Source: JASBZA01 sp964392065 (lineage in GTDB: Bacteria > Bacillota > Clostridia > Saccharofermentanales > Fastidiosipilaceae). Taken from it: 9,084 nucleotides of DNA. The stretch is taken from NCBI GenBank assembly GCA_964392065.1, contig CAYMOG010000049.1:1-9084 (forward strand), in the 5' to 3' direction. A model generated the notes under the pieces. It did no database searches. It was not told where the DNA came from and saw only the letters and a list, made by a program, of their open reading frames with translations. This document shows positions 1 through 6,423 of this stretch, piece after piece. Numbering within the stretch: the first letter of the stretch is position 1; every line of letters starts with the position of its first letter. Position numbers and translations under genes: made by a program.

Positions 1-173
1 CATATTACTCAACCGCGAAAATCCATGATTTTTCTAGGAAGTTCACGCACAACCTAAAATTCGTGCCAAAATATAAAATATAGCAAATTACCTAGTGGCA
101 GGAATTTGCGATATAGTAGGCGCCACTCGCTCAAACGAAAATTCGTGCCAAAAAATAAAATAAAGCATATTAC
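1..173. repeat. Degenerate tandem repeat, about 82-bp period
   Basis: Two 36-bp blocks at 56-91 and 138-173 match at 33 of 36 positions; both begin AAAATTCGTGCCAAAA and end in CA(A/T)ATTAC. The first bases of the window (1-8, CATATTAC) match the end of the block, so a third copy is cut by the window edge. Block ends lie 83 and 82 bp apart. The stretches between blocks are not unrelated: the 20-25 bp before each block also align (TAGG..., then a CAC/CGC/CAA-rich part). This is therefore a diverged long-unit tandem repeat rather than a repeat-spacer array. No ORF or RNA gene is visible in 1-211. Confidence 0.6.
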
Positions 174-211
174 TTTCTCCTTTCCTTCCCGTCGGTCACT
201 AAACATTATTT

Positions 212-240
212 TTGATACTTCTGTTTTATAGGATTATACT
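212..240 (+). promoter_or_regulatory. Sigma-A type promoter of the sulfatase gene
   Basis: TTGATA at 212-217 and TATACT at 235-240 are separated by exactly 17 bp, each one base or so from consensus. Transcription would start near 247, giving an untranslated leader of roughly 97 nt before the sulfatase start at 344. The promoter needs no obvious activator, unlike the one before the binding-protein gene. Confidence 0.6.
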
Positions 241-281
241 TAAGAAAACTACGTCGCTTCGCCCCCCGAAGAGATCCCCAG

Positions 282-293
282 TCTAGCGCTAGA
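282..293. promoter_or_regulatory. Perfect 12-bp palindrome in sulfatase leader
   Basis: TCTAGCGCTAGA is a perfect 12-bp dyad located about 35-47 nt downstream of the predicted transcription start. A short hairpin (CTTCG, five C, CGAAG; 257-272) lies just before it. The pair could be an operator placed as a roadblock or simply RNA structure in the leader. No regulator can be assigned from sequence alone. Confidence 0.3.
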
Positions 294-343
294 AGACCCA
301 CCACAGGTCATCAAGCCATAAATTACAAAAGGAGTTACAAAAG

Positions 344-1840
344 ATGTCTACTTTACATTCGAAAGCTGAGGCTAGCGTTGCCACCCAGTCTAAGCAACCC
401 AATATTCTACTTATTATGTGCGATCAGTATCGAGGCGATTGTTTATCTTATAAGGGGCATCCGGATGTACTAACCCCTAATCTAGATAGTCTTGCGGCGG
501 AAGGGATTAGTTTCGATAATGCTTATACGCCAACGCCTAGTTGTATTCCAGCTCGAGCGACTTTGTTTACAGGAAAAAATGCATCGCATACAGGTCGTGT
601 GGGTTATCAGGATGGGATTCCTTGGACTTACGATAATATGCTTGCTGAACTTCTTGGGAATAATGGTTATCAGACTCAGTGTGTGGGGAAAATGCATGTT
701 CATCCTCCGAGAAATACGTGTGGGTTTGACCATGTGAAACTTCATGATGGTTACTTGGGTTACTATCGTAATAAGACGGTTCCACTCTATATGCATCAGG
801 AAAAACATGATGATTATCTTTATTTCCTTAAGGATAAGGTAGGTATGGATGCGGATGTGACGACGACAGGAATTGACCCTAATGCTAGAATTTCTTATCC
901 ATGGCCATATAAGGACGAGTATCATCCGACGTATTGGGCTACGACAGAATCGATTCGCTTCCTAGAAACGCGCGACAGGGATAAGCCTTTCTTCTTGATG
1001 ACAAGTTATGTGCGTCCGCATCAACCTTTTGATGCGCCGGAAGCTTTTTATAATATATATAAAGATAAAGAGTTGAGACCTCCGTTCAGAGGAGAATGGG
1101 AAGATGAGACGAATACTTTACGTCAGAATTATATTAAAGATTCTGTGTTTGGCACGACCCATGAAGAGAGTATTGATCGTGCGATGAAAGGATACTATGC
1201 TTCGATTACCCATACGGATAGTCAGATTGGCCGCTTGATTGGAGCCCTTCAAGAAGATGGCAGTTATGAGGATACGGTAATTATTTTCTTAAGTGATCAT
1301 GGCGAGTTGCTCTTCGATCATCTTACGTTCCGAAAATCTTTTCCTTATCAAGGAAGTGTGCAAGTGCCGTTTATCGTTCGGGTTGGCAGGAATATTGCGC
1401 AAACGGATAACGTGGATCGTGAGACGCTTGTTAGTTTGGAAGACGTACTACCTACACTAGTTGATTTTGCGGGAGGAGATATTCCCCAGGATGTGGACGG
1501 TTTATCGCTGAAGCAAGATATCTTAAGTCAAGGAGAAGTTCATAGAGAGTATATTCATGGAGAGCATGCCTTTGGCCGAAGTTCCAACCAGTTTATTGTT
1601 ACACAAAAAGATAAATACATTTGGTATTCCGTTTCAGGTAAAGAGGAGTATTTTGATTTGGCTAGGGATCCTAATGAGTTGGTAAACCTGATTCATGAGG
1701 CTGATAGGGAAGAGCGCATAAATACACTTCGTGGCTACTTGATTAGAGAGCTTGAGAATAGGGATGAGCCCTACGTTCGGGATGGAATCCTCCATACGGT
1801 AGAAGAGGTTCCGGAAGTGCTCGCGCATCTTCTTGATTAA
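344..1840 (+). CDS. Cytoplasmic sulfatase, formylglycine (type I, S1 family)
   Basis: Hydrolyses a sulfate ester, probably on a sugar. The alkaline-phosphatase-superfamily fold is recognisable. An N-terminal strand ILLIMCDQYRGD carries metal ligand Asp27. The active-site signature CIPARATLFTG has Cys67 as the residue converted to formylglycine and Arg71 in the C-x-P-x-R pattern. GKMH gives Lys116 and His118, RPHQPF gives His226, SDHGE gives metal ligands Asp318/His319, and Lys331 lies in the C-terminal part. At 498 residues it is a normal length. There is no signal peptide or lipobox, so it should act in the cytoplasm; the Cys-type site would be matured by an anaerobic or FGE-type enzyme, not encoded here. 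The start is supported by AAAGGAG at 329-335. No terminator is seen after the stop, so it may read into the transporter genes. Substrate unproven; context suggests a sulfated galactosyl-HexNAc. Family certain, specificity open. Confidence 0.93.
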   Translation: MSTLHSKAEASVATQSKQPNILLIMCDQYRGDCLSYKGHPDVLTPNLDSLAAEGISFDNAYTPTPSCIPARATLFTGKNASHTGRVGYQDGIPWTYDNMLAELLGNNGYQTQCVGKMHVHPPRNTCGFDHVKLHDGYLGYYRNKTVPLYMHQEKHDDYLYFLKDKVGMDADVTTTGIDPNARISYPWPYKDEYHPTYWATTESIRFLETRDRDKPFFLMTSYVRPHQPFDAPEAFYNIYKDKELRPPFRGEWEDETNTLRQNYIKDSVFGTTHEESIDRAMKGYYASITHTDSQIGRLIGALQEDGSYEDTVIIFLSDHGELLFDHLTFRKSFPYQGSVQVPFIVRVGRNIAQTDNVDRETLVSLEDVLPTLVDFAGGDIPQDVDGLSLKQDILSQGEVHREYIHGEHAFGRSSNQFIVTQKDKYIWYSVSGKEEYFDLARDPNELVNLIHEADREERINTLRGYLIRELENRDEPYVRDGILHTVEEVPEVLAHLLD

Positions 1841-1890
1841 TTGTACAAAGTTTCTTAGTGATTTGGATAATTTATAGAAATGTTTCATAA

Positions 1891-1922
1891 ATTAGCAAGA
1901 AAGATTAAGTTATTAGCAAGAA
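1891..1922. promoter_or_regulatory. Direct repeat, probable AraC-family operator
   Basis: ATTAGCAAGAA occurs identically at 1891-1901 and 1912-1922, an exact 21-bp period or two helical turns on the same face of DNA. AraC-family activators commonly bind tandem half-sites at this period, the proximal one abutting the -35 region. Here the proximal copy ends just before the weak -35 position (about 1928) of the candidate promoter. An AraC/cupin regulator is encoded 3.5 kb downstream. The function is inferred from geometry and context. Confidence 0.5.
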
Positions 1923-1927
1923 TTTAT

Positions 1928-1956
1928 AACTACTAGTCTTGAGTCGTTGCTACAAT
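1928..1956 (+). promoter_or_regulatory. Candidate extended -10 promoter of transporter operon
   Basis: TGCTACAAT at 1948-1956 is an extended -10 element (TG, one base, TACAAT). The hexamer 17 bp upstream (1928-1933, AACTAC) is a poor -35. A weak -35 preceded by a 21-bp-period direct repeat is what an activator-dependent promoter would look like. Other AT-rich alternatives such as TATAAG at 1967-1972 have no well-spaced -35. Confidence 0.35.
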
Positions 1957-2020
1957 GGAGACACTTTATAAGAGTATGTGTGAGTGTTTATTTACATCTT
2001 GCACAAAAGAGGAGGTTTAT

Positions 2021-3493
2021 ATGAAAAAGAAGCTATTAAGTCTTAAGGTCTTAAGCATGCTACTAGCTTCTGGTGTTGTTTTGGCAGCTTGTCAGACAAG
2101 TGAAACGACAACAACAACGACACCAGCACCAGCACCATCAGAGACCACCGCTGCACCAGTTGATGAAACGACTGCAAGTGAGAGTGAAGTGGAAGAAACT
2201 ACAGCACCTGAGGAAACTACATCTGAAGCTACGACAGAGGCAGCACCAACAGGAGAACAACGTACATTAAAGGTTGATCTTTTTGCAGGTGGTAACAATG
2301 ACGCAGCGTTCACAGGTTTAGTGGATGCCTTCAAGGTAGCTAATCCAGATGTTGACGTACAGGTACGTATTGAGAGAGAACTTGCTGATGTTCTAAACAG
2401 AGAAAATGCAATGGGTGAGTATTCCGATGTTGTATATTTCAACTTAGGTCAGCCTTCTGCTTATACAGAAACACAACTTAACACTGGTGAAGTTCTAGAT
2501 ATTTCTGATGTTTTCAGCAATATTTCTGATCGTATGGATTCTAATTTCCATGACACTGCTATTAGCAATTACTTCGGTGATGGCAAGCAATACTTATTAC
2601 CAATTAAATACACACCTGCTGGTTTGTTCTACAATACCGAGTTAGTAGGTGAAGGTAAAGAATATGAATTGCCAGAGACATGGGAAGATATGTGGGCACT
2701 AGGTGAGCAAGTGAGAGCAGATGGTAGATACCTATTCACATACCCAGTACGTGGTTACTTCGATACTACCCTACAAGGTCTATTAGACATGGCTGGTGGT
2801 ACAGAATATTTAACCAAAGCACTTCAGTACGGTGAAAACACATGGGATTCTGACGAAGGTAGACAAGTTTTAGAAACCATTGCAAAACTTGTTGATCCAG
2901 CAAATGAATTCTTACATCCTGACACGGTTGCGAATGCAAACGCTGAAGGTGGATTCAAACTAAACCAACAGGCTGTTATTGATGGTACAGCACTCTTCAT
3001 GCCTAATGGTGACTGGATTGTTGAAGAAATGAAAGACACCACTCCAGAAGAGAACTTCCATTGGGGTATTATGCCAATTCCTGCTTTAGAAGAAGGTGGC
3101 GATCGTGTTACCGTTTCTTTCACAGAACAAGCTTGGATTCCTAAGCAAGCCAATAACGTAGAAGATGCGAAGGCATTCTTAGAGTTCATTTACTCAGAAG
3201 AAGGTACAGAAATTATGGTTGAGAACGGCTTCGTTCTTCCTGTAAATGATGTAACAGATCTTCTTGAAGATGGTTATCAAAAAGAATTTTTCAGTGTCTA
3301 TGATCAAGAAGGTGTAAGAGCTTCTATCGGTGCATTTGCTCCATATGATACAGCTGCTCTACCAAACGTAGATTTCAAAGCTGAGCTTTTCGGCCCAATT
3401 GATGATATTGCAACAGGTAATAAGACTGTTGATCAATGGCAAACTGACCTAGTCGAGCTATGGGACCAAATTAGAGCTAACCCAGTTCAATAA
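2021..3493 (+). CDS. Sugar ABC transporter substrate-binding lipoprotein (CUT1)
   Basis: Extracellular solute-binding protein of the family 1 (SBP_bac_1) type, anchored to the membrane and handing an oligosaccharide to the two permeases that follow. The start chosen at 2021 gives 490 residues: it has AGAGGAGG ideally spaced upstream and opens directly with a lipoprotein signal (MKKK, hydrophobic stretch, LAAC with Cys24). An upstream in-frame ATG at 1955 would add 22 polar residues before the signal and is rejected. Residues 25-80 are an unusually long Thr/Glu/Pro/Ala-rich linker, followed by the folded domain from about 82. Motifs seen include FAGGNNDAAF, a PIKYTPAGLFYNTELV ligand-cleft strand, and the typical AFLEFIYSEEGTEIM near the C-terminus. 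The GH112 enzyme downstream suggests a beta-galactosyl-HexNAc ligand, perhaps sulfated; binding specificity cannot be read from sequence. Confidence 0.92.
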   Translation: MKKKLLSLKVLSMLLASGVVLAACQTSETTTTTTPAPAPSETTAAPVDETTASESEVEETTAPEETTSEATTEAAPTGEQRTLKVDLFAGGNNDAAFTGLVDAFKVANPDVDVQVRIERELADVLNRENAMGEYSDVVYFNLGQPSAYTETQLNTGEVLDISDVFSNISDRMDSNFHDTAISNYFGDGKQYLLPIKYTPAGLFYNTELVGEGKEYELPETWEDMWALGEQVRADGRYLFTYPVRGYFDTTLQGLLDMAGGTEYLTKALQYGENTWDSDEGRQVLETIAKLVDPANEFLHPDTVANANAEGGFKLNQQAVIDGTALFMPNGDWIVEEMKDTTPEENFHWGIMPIPALEEGGDRVTVSFTEQAWIPKQANNVEDAKAFLEFIYSEEGTEIMVENGFVLPVNDVTDLLEDGYQKEFFSVYDQEGVRASIGAFAPYDTAALPNVDFKAELFGPIDDIATGNKTVDQWQTDLVELWDQIRANPVQ

Positions 3494-3511
3494 TTTTTGA
3501 TTCTGGATGAT

Positions 3512-3540
3512 GCGGTGGGCCCTAGGTCCACCGCTTTTTT
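3512..3540 (+). terminator. Rho-independent terminator between binding protein and permeases
   Basis: A 10-bp GC-rich stem (GCGGTGGGCC at 3512-3521 with GGTCCACCGC at 3525-3534, one G-U pair, 3-base loop) is followed at once by six T. It lies 18 bp after the binding-protein stop and 45 bp before the first permease. Partial termination here would keep the binding protein more abundant than the membrane subunits, a common arrangement in ABC operons. Confidence 0.85.
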
Positions 3541-3585
3541 AATGAATGAAATCAGATTAATTTCTGAGAATAGTAGAGGAAAAGA

Positions 3586-4467
3586 ATGAATAAACATAAG
3601 AACAAAAATCTATTCATACTACTTTGTGTAGCACCGGCTACTCTGATGCTACTCTTATTCGTCGCCTATCCTACCTTGCAAGTTTTCCGTACCTCGTTGT
3701 ATCGTAAGCCTAATTTCGTAGCAGATGCAGAATTTATTGGATTAGAAAATTTTAAGATTTTATTTGCAGATAATAATTTTATCATTGCTATGCAAAATAC
3801 CATACTATATGTGGTGTTAATCACCTTGATTACAGTCGTTCTTGCGGTTTTGTTTTCGACTCTATTGACCCGTGAAAAATTCCGTTTCAAGGGTTTCTTC
3901 CGCGTGGTGTTCTACATACCTAATATCTTGAGTATGGTTGTTGTCGCTGGTATTTTCAGTGCAATTTACGCACCTACAAATGGTTTGCTTAACGCATTAT
4001 TGGATATGGTAGGGTTAGATAATTTAAGACAGCAATGGCTTGGAAACCCTAGTATTATTAATTACTCAATTATTGTCGCGCTCATCTGGCAGGCCATTGG
4101 TTATTATATGGTCATGTATATGTCTAGTATGTCCGCAATTCCTGAACAGTTATACGAGGCGGCTTCAATTGAAGGTGCATCGAAGTGGACTCAATTTATA
4201 GATATTACCTTCCCATTAATCTGGAATAATATACGCACAACGCTAACATTTTTCATTATTTCGACCATCAACTTGAGCTTTATGTTCGTTCAACTAACAA
4301 CAGAAGGTACTCTAGGAACAGAAAACGCCTTACACTATATGTTTACACGAGCGTTTGGTGGTGGCTATTCTTACGGTATGGCGGTTGGATCAATCGTATT
4401 CTTGTTCTCTTTCTTACTCTCTGCCATTTTAAATAGAGTGACGGATAGAGAAGTCTTGCAATATTAG
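3586..4467 (+). CDS. CUT1 sugar ABC transporter permease, MalF-type
   Basis: Inner-membrane channel subunit, 293 residues, the usual size for this family. About six membrane segments can be placed, near residues 9-31, 68-95, 105-128, 158-180, 213-236 and 262-283. The cytoplasmic EAA loop that docks the ATPase is clear at 191-210 (EAASIEGASKWTQFIDITFP), with the conserved Gly at 197. The start has AGAGG about 6 nt upstream. It pairs with the second permease 12 bp downstream. No ATPase gene is present in the window, so a shared MsmX/MsmK-like ATPase is the likely partner. No independent promoter is evident after the terminator at 3512-3540; a small dyad (TCAGA, six bases, TCTGA; 3551-3566) lies in the gap. 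Confidence 0.93.
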   Translation: MNKHKNKNLFILLCVAPATLMLLLFVAYPTLQVFRTSLYRKPNFVADAEFIGLENFKILFADNNFIIAMQNTILYVVLITLITVVLAVLFSTLLTREKFRFKGFFRVVFYIPNILSMVVVAGIFSAIYAPTNGLLNALLDMVGLDNLRQQWLGNPSIINYSIIVALIWQAIGYYMVMYMSSMSAIPEQLYEAASIEGASKWTQFIDITFPLIWNNIRTTLTFFIISTINLSFMFVQLTTEGTLGTENALHYMFTRAFGGGYSYGMAVGSIVFLFSFLLSAILNRVTDREVLQY

Positions 4468-4479
4468 GAGGAGAAAGAT

Positions 4480-5346
4480 ATGTTAAAAGAACGAAATATT
4501 AAACCCTATCGATTTGTCATCTATCTTGTTCTTATCCTTTTTGCTCTTTCTATAATTGTACCTATTCTATGGGTATTTATGGCAAGTGTGAAAACGGAAT
4601 TAGAGTTGATGTCAGGAAACCCTTTTATTCCGCCCGAAAATCTGATCTGGGAAAACTATACGAATGCTTGGAATAATGCGCGAATGGGAGATTACTTATT
4701 TTCCTCATTCCTAGTTACAGGATTAGCGCTTGTACTGCTCTTAGTTATGGCACTACCTTGTGCGTATGCTCTAGCTAGATTTAACTTTAAAGGACGAAAG
4801 CTTCTTACAACTTTATTTATGGCAGGACTATTTGTTAATATCAGTTATATTGCTTTGCCTATATTCTTAATGGTTTTCCAAGTTGAGAGAGCTTTGGAAA
4901 TGAGGAATGTACTCTTGAATAATAGAGGGATTGTTGCGCTTATATATGCTGCTACATCCTTACCTTTTACTGTTTATCTCTTGGTGAGTTATTTCCGTAC
5001 CTTACCATTAGAATATGAAGAAGCGGCTTCTATTGATGGTAGTGGCTATTTCCAAACGATGATTAGAATTATGTTTCCAATGGCTAGACCAGCTATTATT
5101 ACTGTAATTATGTTCCAATTCTTATCTTTCTGGAATGAATACGTCTTAGCGTTCACATTCTTAGATAAAGAGAATGCAACGTTACCTGTAGGACTTAAGA
5201 ATCTTATGGCCCAATCGCGATCCCAAGCACAAACCGGTGTTATGTACGCAGGTTTGGTTATTGTAATGATTCCTGTACTTCTCCTCTATATTGGTTTACA
5301 AAAACGCATTATTGAGGGTATGAATGTAGGCGGGCTGAAAGGATAG
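4480..5346 (+). CDS. CUT1 sugar ABC transporter permease, MalG-type
   Basis: Second channel subunit, 288 residues, full length. Membrane segments are visible near 12-35, 73-98, 108-133, 149-171, 203-225 and 253-273. The EAA motif is at 181-200 (EAASIDGSGYFQTMIRIMFP), followed by the conserved P-x-x-x-T-V region and the FLSFWNEYVLAFTFL stretch typical of MalG-like proteins. It starts 12 bp after the first permease, with a strong AGGAGG in the gap, so the two are translated from one mRNA in similar amounts. Together with the binding lipoprotein it completes a carbohydrate importer of the 3.A.1.1 (CUT1) class, lacking only the ATPase. Confidence 0.94.
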   Translation: MLKERNIKPYRFVIYLVLILFALSIIVPILWVFMASVKTELELMSGNPFIPPENLIWENYTNAWNNARMGDYLFSSFLVTGLALVLLLVMALPCAYALARFNFKGRKLLTTLFMAGLFVNISYIALPIFLMVFQVERALEMRNVLLNNRGIVALIYAATSLPFTVYLLVSYFRTLPLEYEEAASIDGSGYFQTMIRIMFPMARPAIITVIMFQFLSFWNEYVLAFTFLDKENATLPVGLKNLMAQSRSQAQTGVMYAGLVIVMIPVLLLYIGLQKRIIEGMNVGGLKG

Positions 5347-5354
5347 GTAGAGGT

Positions 5355-5522
5355 ATGAATACGGTAGCAAAACGCATAATTGGCATAGTATGGTTCCTAG
5401 TTGCTTTGGCTCTCGTCATAGGAGGTCATCGTAATTTCGGCGTACCTGGTCTAATTGTTCAGCTTGTAGGTTTGACAGGACTCTTAGTTCTCCTGTTTGT
5501 TTATAATAGAAAGTATCGTTAA
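5355..5522 (+). CDS. Small two-helix membrane protein (55 aa), DUF6903-like
   Basis: This short ORF begins 8 bp after the second permease and ends on TAA at 5520-5522. The translation starts MNTVAKRIIG and ends VYNRKYR. Two hydrophobic helices (about 7-24 and 30-50) flank a short GGHRNFGVPGL loop, and the C-terminus is basic. From memory, this G-x-R/N, G-x-x-GL, GLxGLLxLL, YNRKY pattern matches the small DUF6903 family that sits next to CUT1 sugar permeases in Firmicutes; this was not searched. Its place in the operon suggests a small accessory subunit or stabiliser of the importer, an inference. The AGAGG before the ATG is very close (1-2 nt); AAAGGA at 5338-5343 is a better spaced alternative, and translational coupling is plausible. 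It overlaps the convergent regulator gene by 4 bp. Confidence 0.75.
   Translation: MNTVAKRIIGIVWFLVALALVIGGHRNFGVPGLIVQLVGLTGLLVLLFVYNRKYR
5475..5504 (+). terminator. Possible weak terminator inside end of small gene
   Basis: ACAGGA (5475-5480) and TCCTGT (5491-5496) form a 6-bp stem with a 10-base loop, followed by the T-rich TTGTTTAT. It is the only candidate for stopping rightward transcription before it enters the convergent regulator gene, and it is weak and lies in coding sequence, so it may be chance. Confidence 0.2.
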
Positions 5523-6364
5523 GAAGAAGGAGCGTTTAAATCGCGAAAGGCTTTTGGCGAGTAGCCGGTTTCTCGATTGAAGGCTTGTGTGAAGTAGGAA
5601 GCTGATGAGAAACCAACACTATTGGCTATTTGACTTACTTGAAGGTCCGTAGTACGTAGCATGGCTTTGGCAATATCAATTCTTCGCTGATTAAGATAGC
5701 GGATAGGCGAAATGCCGAAGGTTTCCTTGAAGACATGGGCAAGATAGTACTTACTAGTTTGTGTAATTTGAGATAGCGTATCAAGAGTGATTTCTTGACT
5801 ATAGTTCTGATCAATATACCTTCTTGCTAGTGCAACCTCTCGAACTTGTTTCACTTCTTCTTGGGCAATGAGGTTTACACGCTTATGGCGCATCACCTCG
5901 AGAATAATGGCTTCGAGAATCTTTTGGCAGATTTGGGCAGAATACTCATCTTGAATCTTCATTTCTCTGAAGAGATATTGTAGGAAGACGTTAATTGTTT
6001 GTACGTGCTTCATGTAGCTGGGGATAAAATAATAGCGAGATTCCTCTTCATGCTCCGCTTGAAAAGTAAAATGATTTATCCCAAGTACGAAATATTCCAT
6101 AGGCATGTCTCGGAATGAAGTTTCAGTATGGGGAACGTTCGGATTGACTAGAATGAAGTCGCCTTTTTGCACTAGAAGTGTTTGGGATTCTACAAGAAAT
6201 TGTCCTTTGCCATCTATTACGAAAAATATCTCGGCAAACGGATGGGAATGCTGAATGGAATTCCAGTCACCATCATAGCGGGATTTACTGATATATAGTA
6301 GCTCAGAATCCCAAGGTTCTAGGTCCAACCTAGAACGAAGGATGTCTTCTCTATCGTTACTCAT
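5519..6364 (-). CDS. AraC-family regulator with N-terminal cupin domain
   Basis: DNA-binding transcriptional regulator, 281 residues, the standard length for sugar-responsive AraC proteins. A cupin ligand-sensing domain covers about 25-100 (HSHPFAEIFFVIDGKG, then KGDFILVNPNVPH). The two helix-turn-helix AraC domain covers about 176-275: the first HTH is near 191-213 (ITLDTLSQITQTSKYYLAHVF), the linker contains SPIRYLNQRRIDIAKAML, and the second HTH is near 241-263 with the GFSSASYFTQAFNRETGYSP signature. The start is supported by GGAGG (6374-6378 on the complement), 9 nt upstream. It lies between the importer genes (convergent, 4-bp overlap) and the GH112 gene (divergent), and so probably controls both. 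The likely targets are the direct repeat at 1891-1922 and the dyad at 6397-6423. The ligand is presumably the imported or released sugar; the sign of regulation is unproven. Confidence 0.93.
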   Translation of the reverse strand: MSNDREDILRSRLDLEPWDSELLYISKSRYDGDWNSIQHSHPFAEIFFVIDGKGQFLVESQTLLVQKGDFILVNPNVPHTETSFRDMPMEYFVLGINHFTFQAEHEEESRYYFIPSYMKHVQTINVFLQYLFREMKIQDEYSAQICQKILEAIILEVMRHKRVNLIAQEEVKQVREVALARRYIDQNYSQEITLDTLSQITQTSKYYLAHVFKETFGISPIRYLNQRRIDIAKAMLRTTDLQVSQIANSVGFSSASYFTQAFNRETGYSPKAFRDLNAPSS

Positions 6365-6387
6365 AGGGTATGGCCTCCATAACTTGA

Positions 6388-6416
6388 ATAATACCTGCGT
6401 CGCTTGAATTAAGCAA
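6388..6416 (-). promoter_or_regulatory. Promoter of the AraC-family gene
   Basis: On the minus strand TTGCTT (complement of 6411-6416) and TATTAT (complement of 6388-6393) are spaced by exactly 17 bp. Transcription would start about 6381, some 17 nt before the regulator's start codon, leaving room for the GGAGG. The -35 lies inside the imperfect palindrome at 6397-6423, so a protein bound there would block this promoter. Confidence 0.55.
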
Positions 6417-6423
6417 GCAGCGC
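6397..6423. promoter_or_regulatory. Imperfect palindrome between divergent regulator and GH112 genes
   Basis: The arms GCGTCGCTTG (6397-6406) and CAAGCAGCGC (6414-6423) match as inverted repeats at 8 of 10 positions around AATTAAG. The dyad covers the -35 and spacer of the regulator's promoter and ends 21 bp before the GH112 start codon. The right half (TTAAGCAAGCA) resembles the ATTAGCAAGAA half-site of the transporter operon at 8 of 11 positions. It is a plausible shared operator. No convincing independent -10/-35 pair for the GH112 gene was found in this gap. Confidence 0.4.

Noticed and set aside
1..173. CRISPR-like spacing of 36-bp repeats with 46-47 bp spacers
   Set aside because: The copies differ from each other, the supposed spacers are too long and are partly homologous to each other, and no cas gene is present. 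A degenerate tandem repeat explains it better.
482..925. 147-codon antisense ORF inside the sulfatase gene, and other ORFs in the 492-785 region
   Set aside because: No ribosome binding site, implausible composition rich in Ile, Arg and His, and fully inside a clear conserved gene: shadow frames.
1841..1890. Terminator after the sulfatase gene
   Set aside because: Only a 4-bp GAAA/TTTC pairing with no GC stem or T tract is visible, so readthrough into the transporter genes cannot be excluded.
1955..2020. Upstream in-frame ATG extending the binding protein by 22 residues
   Set aside because: It would put polar residues before the lipoprotein signal and lies at the promoter. The ATG at 2021 has a strong AGAGGAGG and a perfect signal peptide start.
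2092..2442. 116-codon antisense ORF rich in Val and Ser opposite the linker of the binding protein
   Set aside because: Its composition is the mirror of the ACA/GAA-rich linker codons; it has no ribosome binding site.
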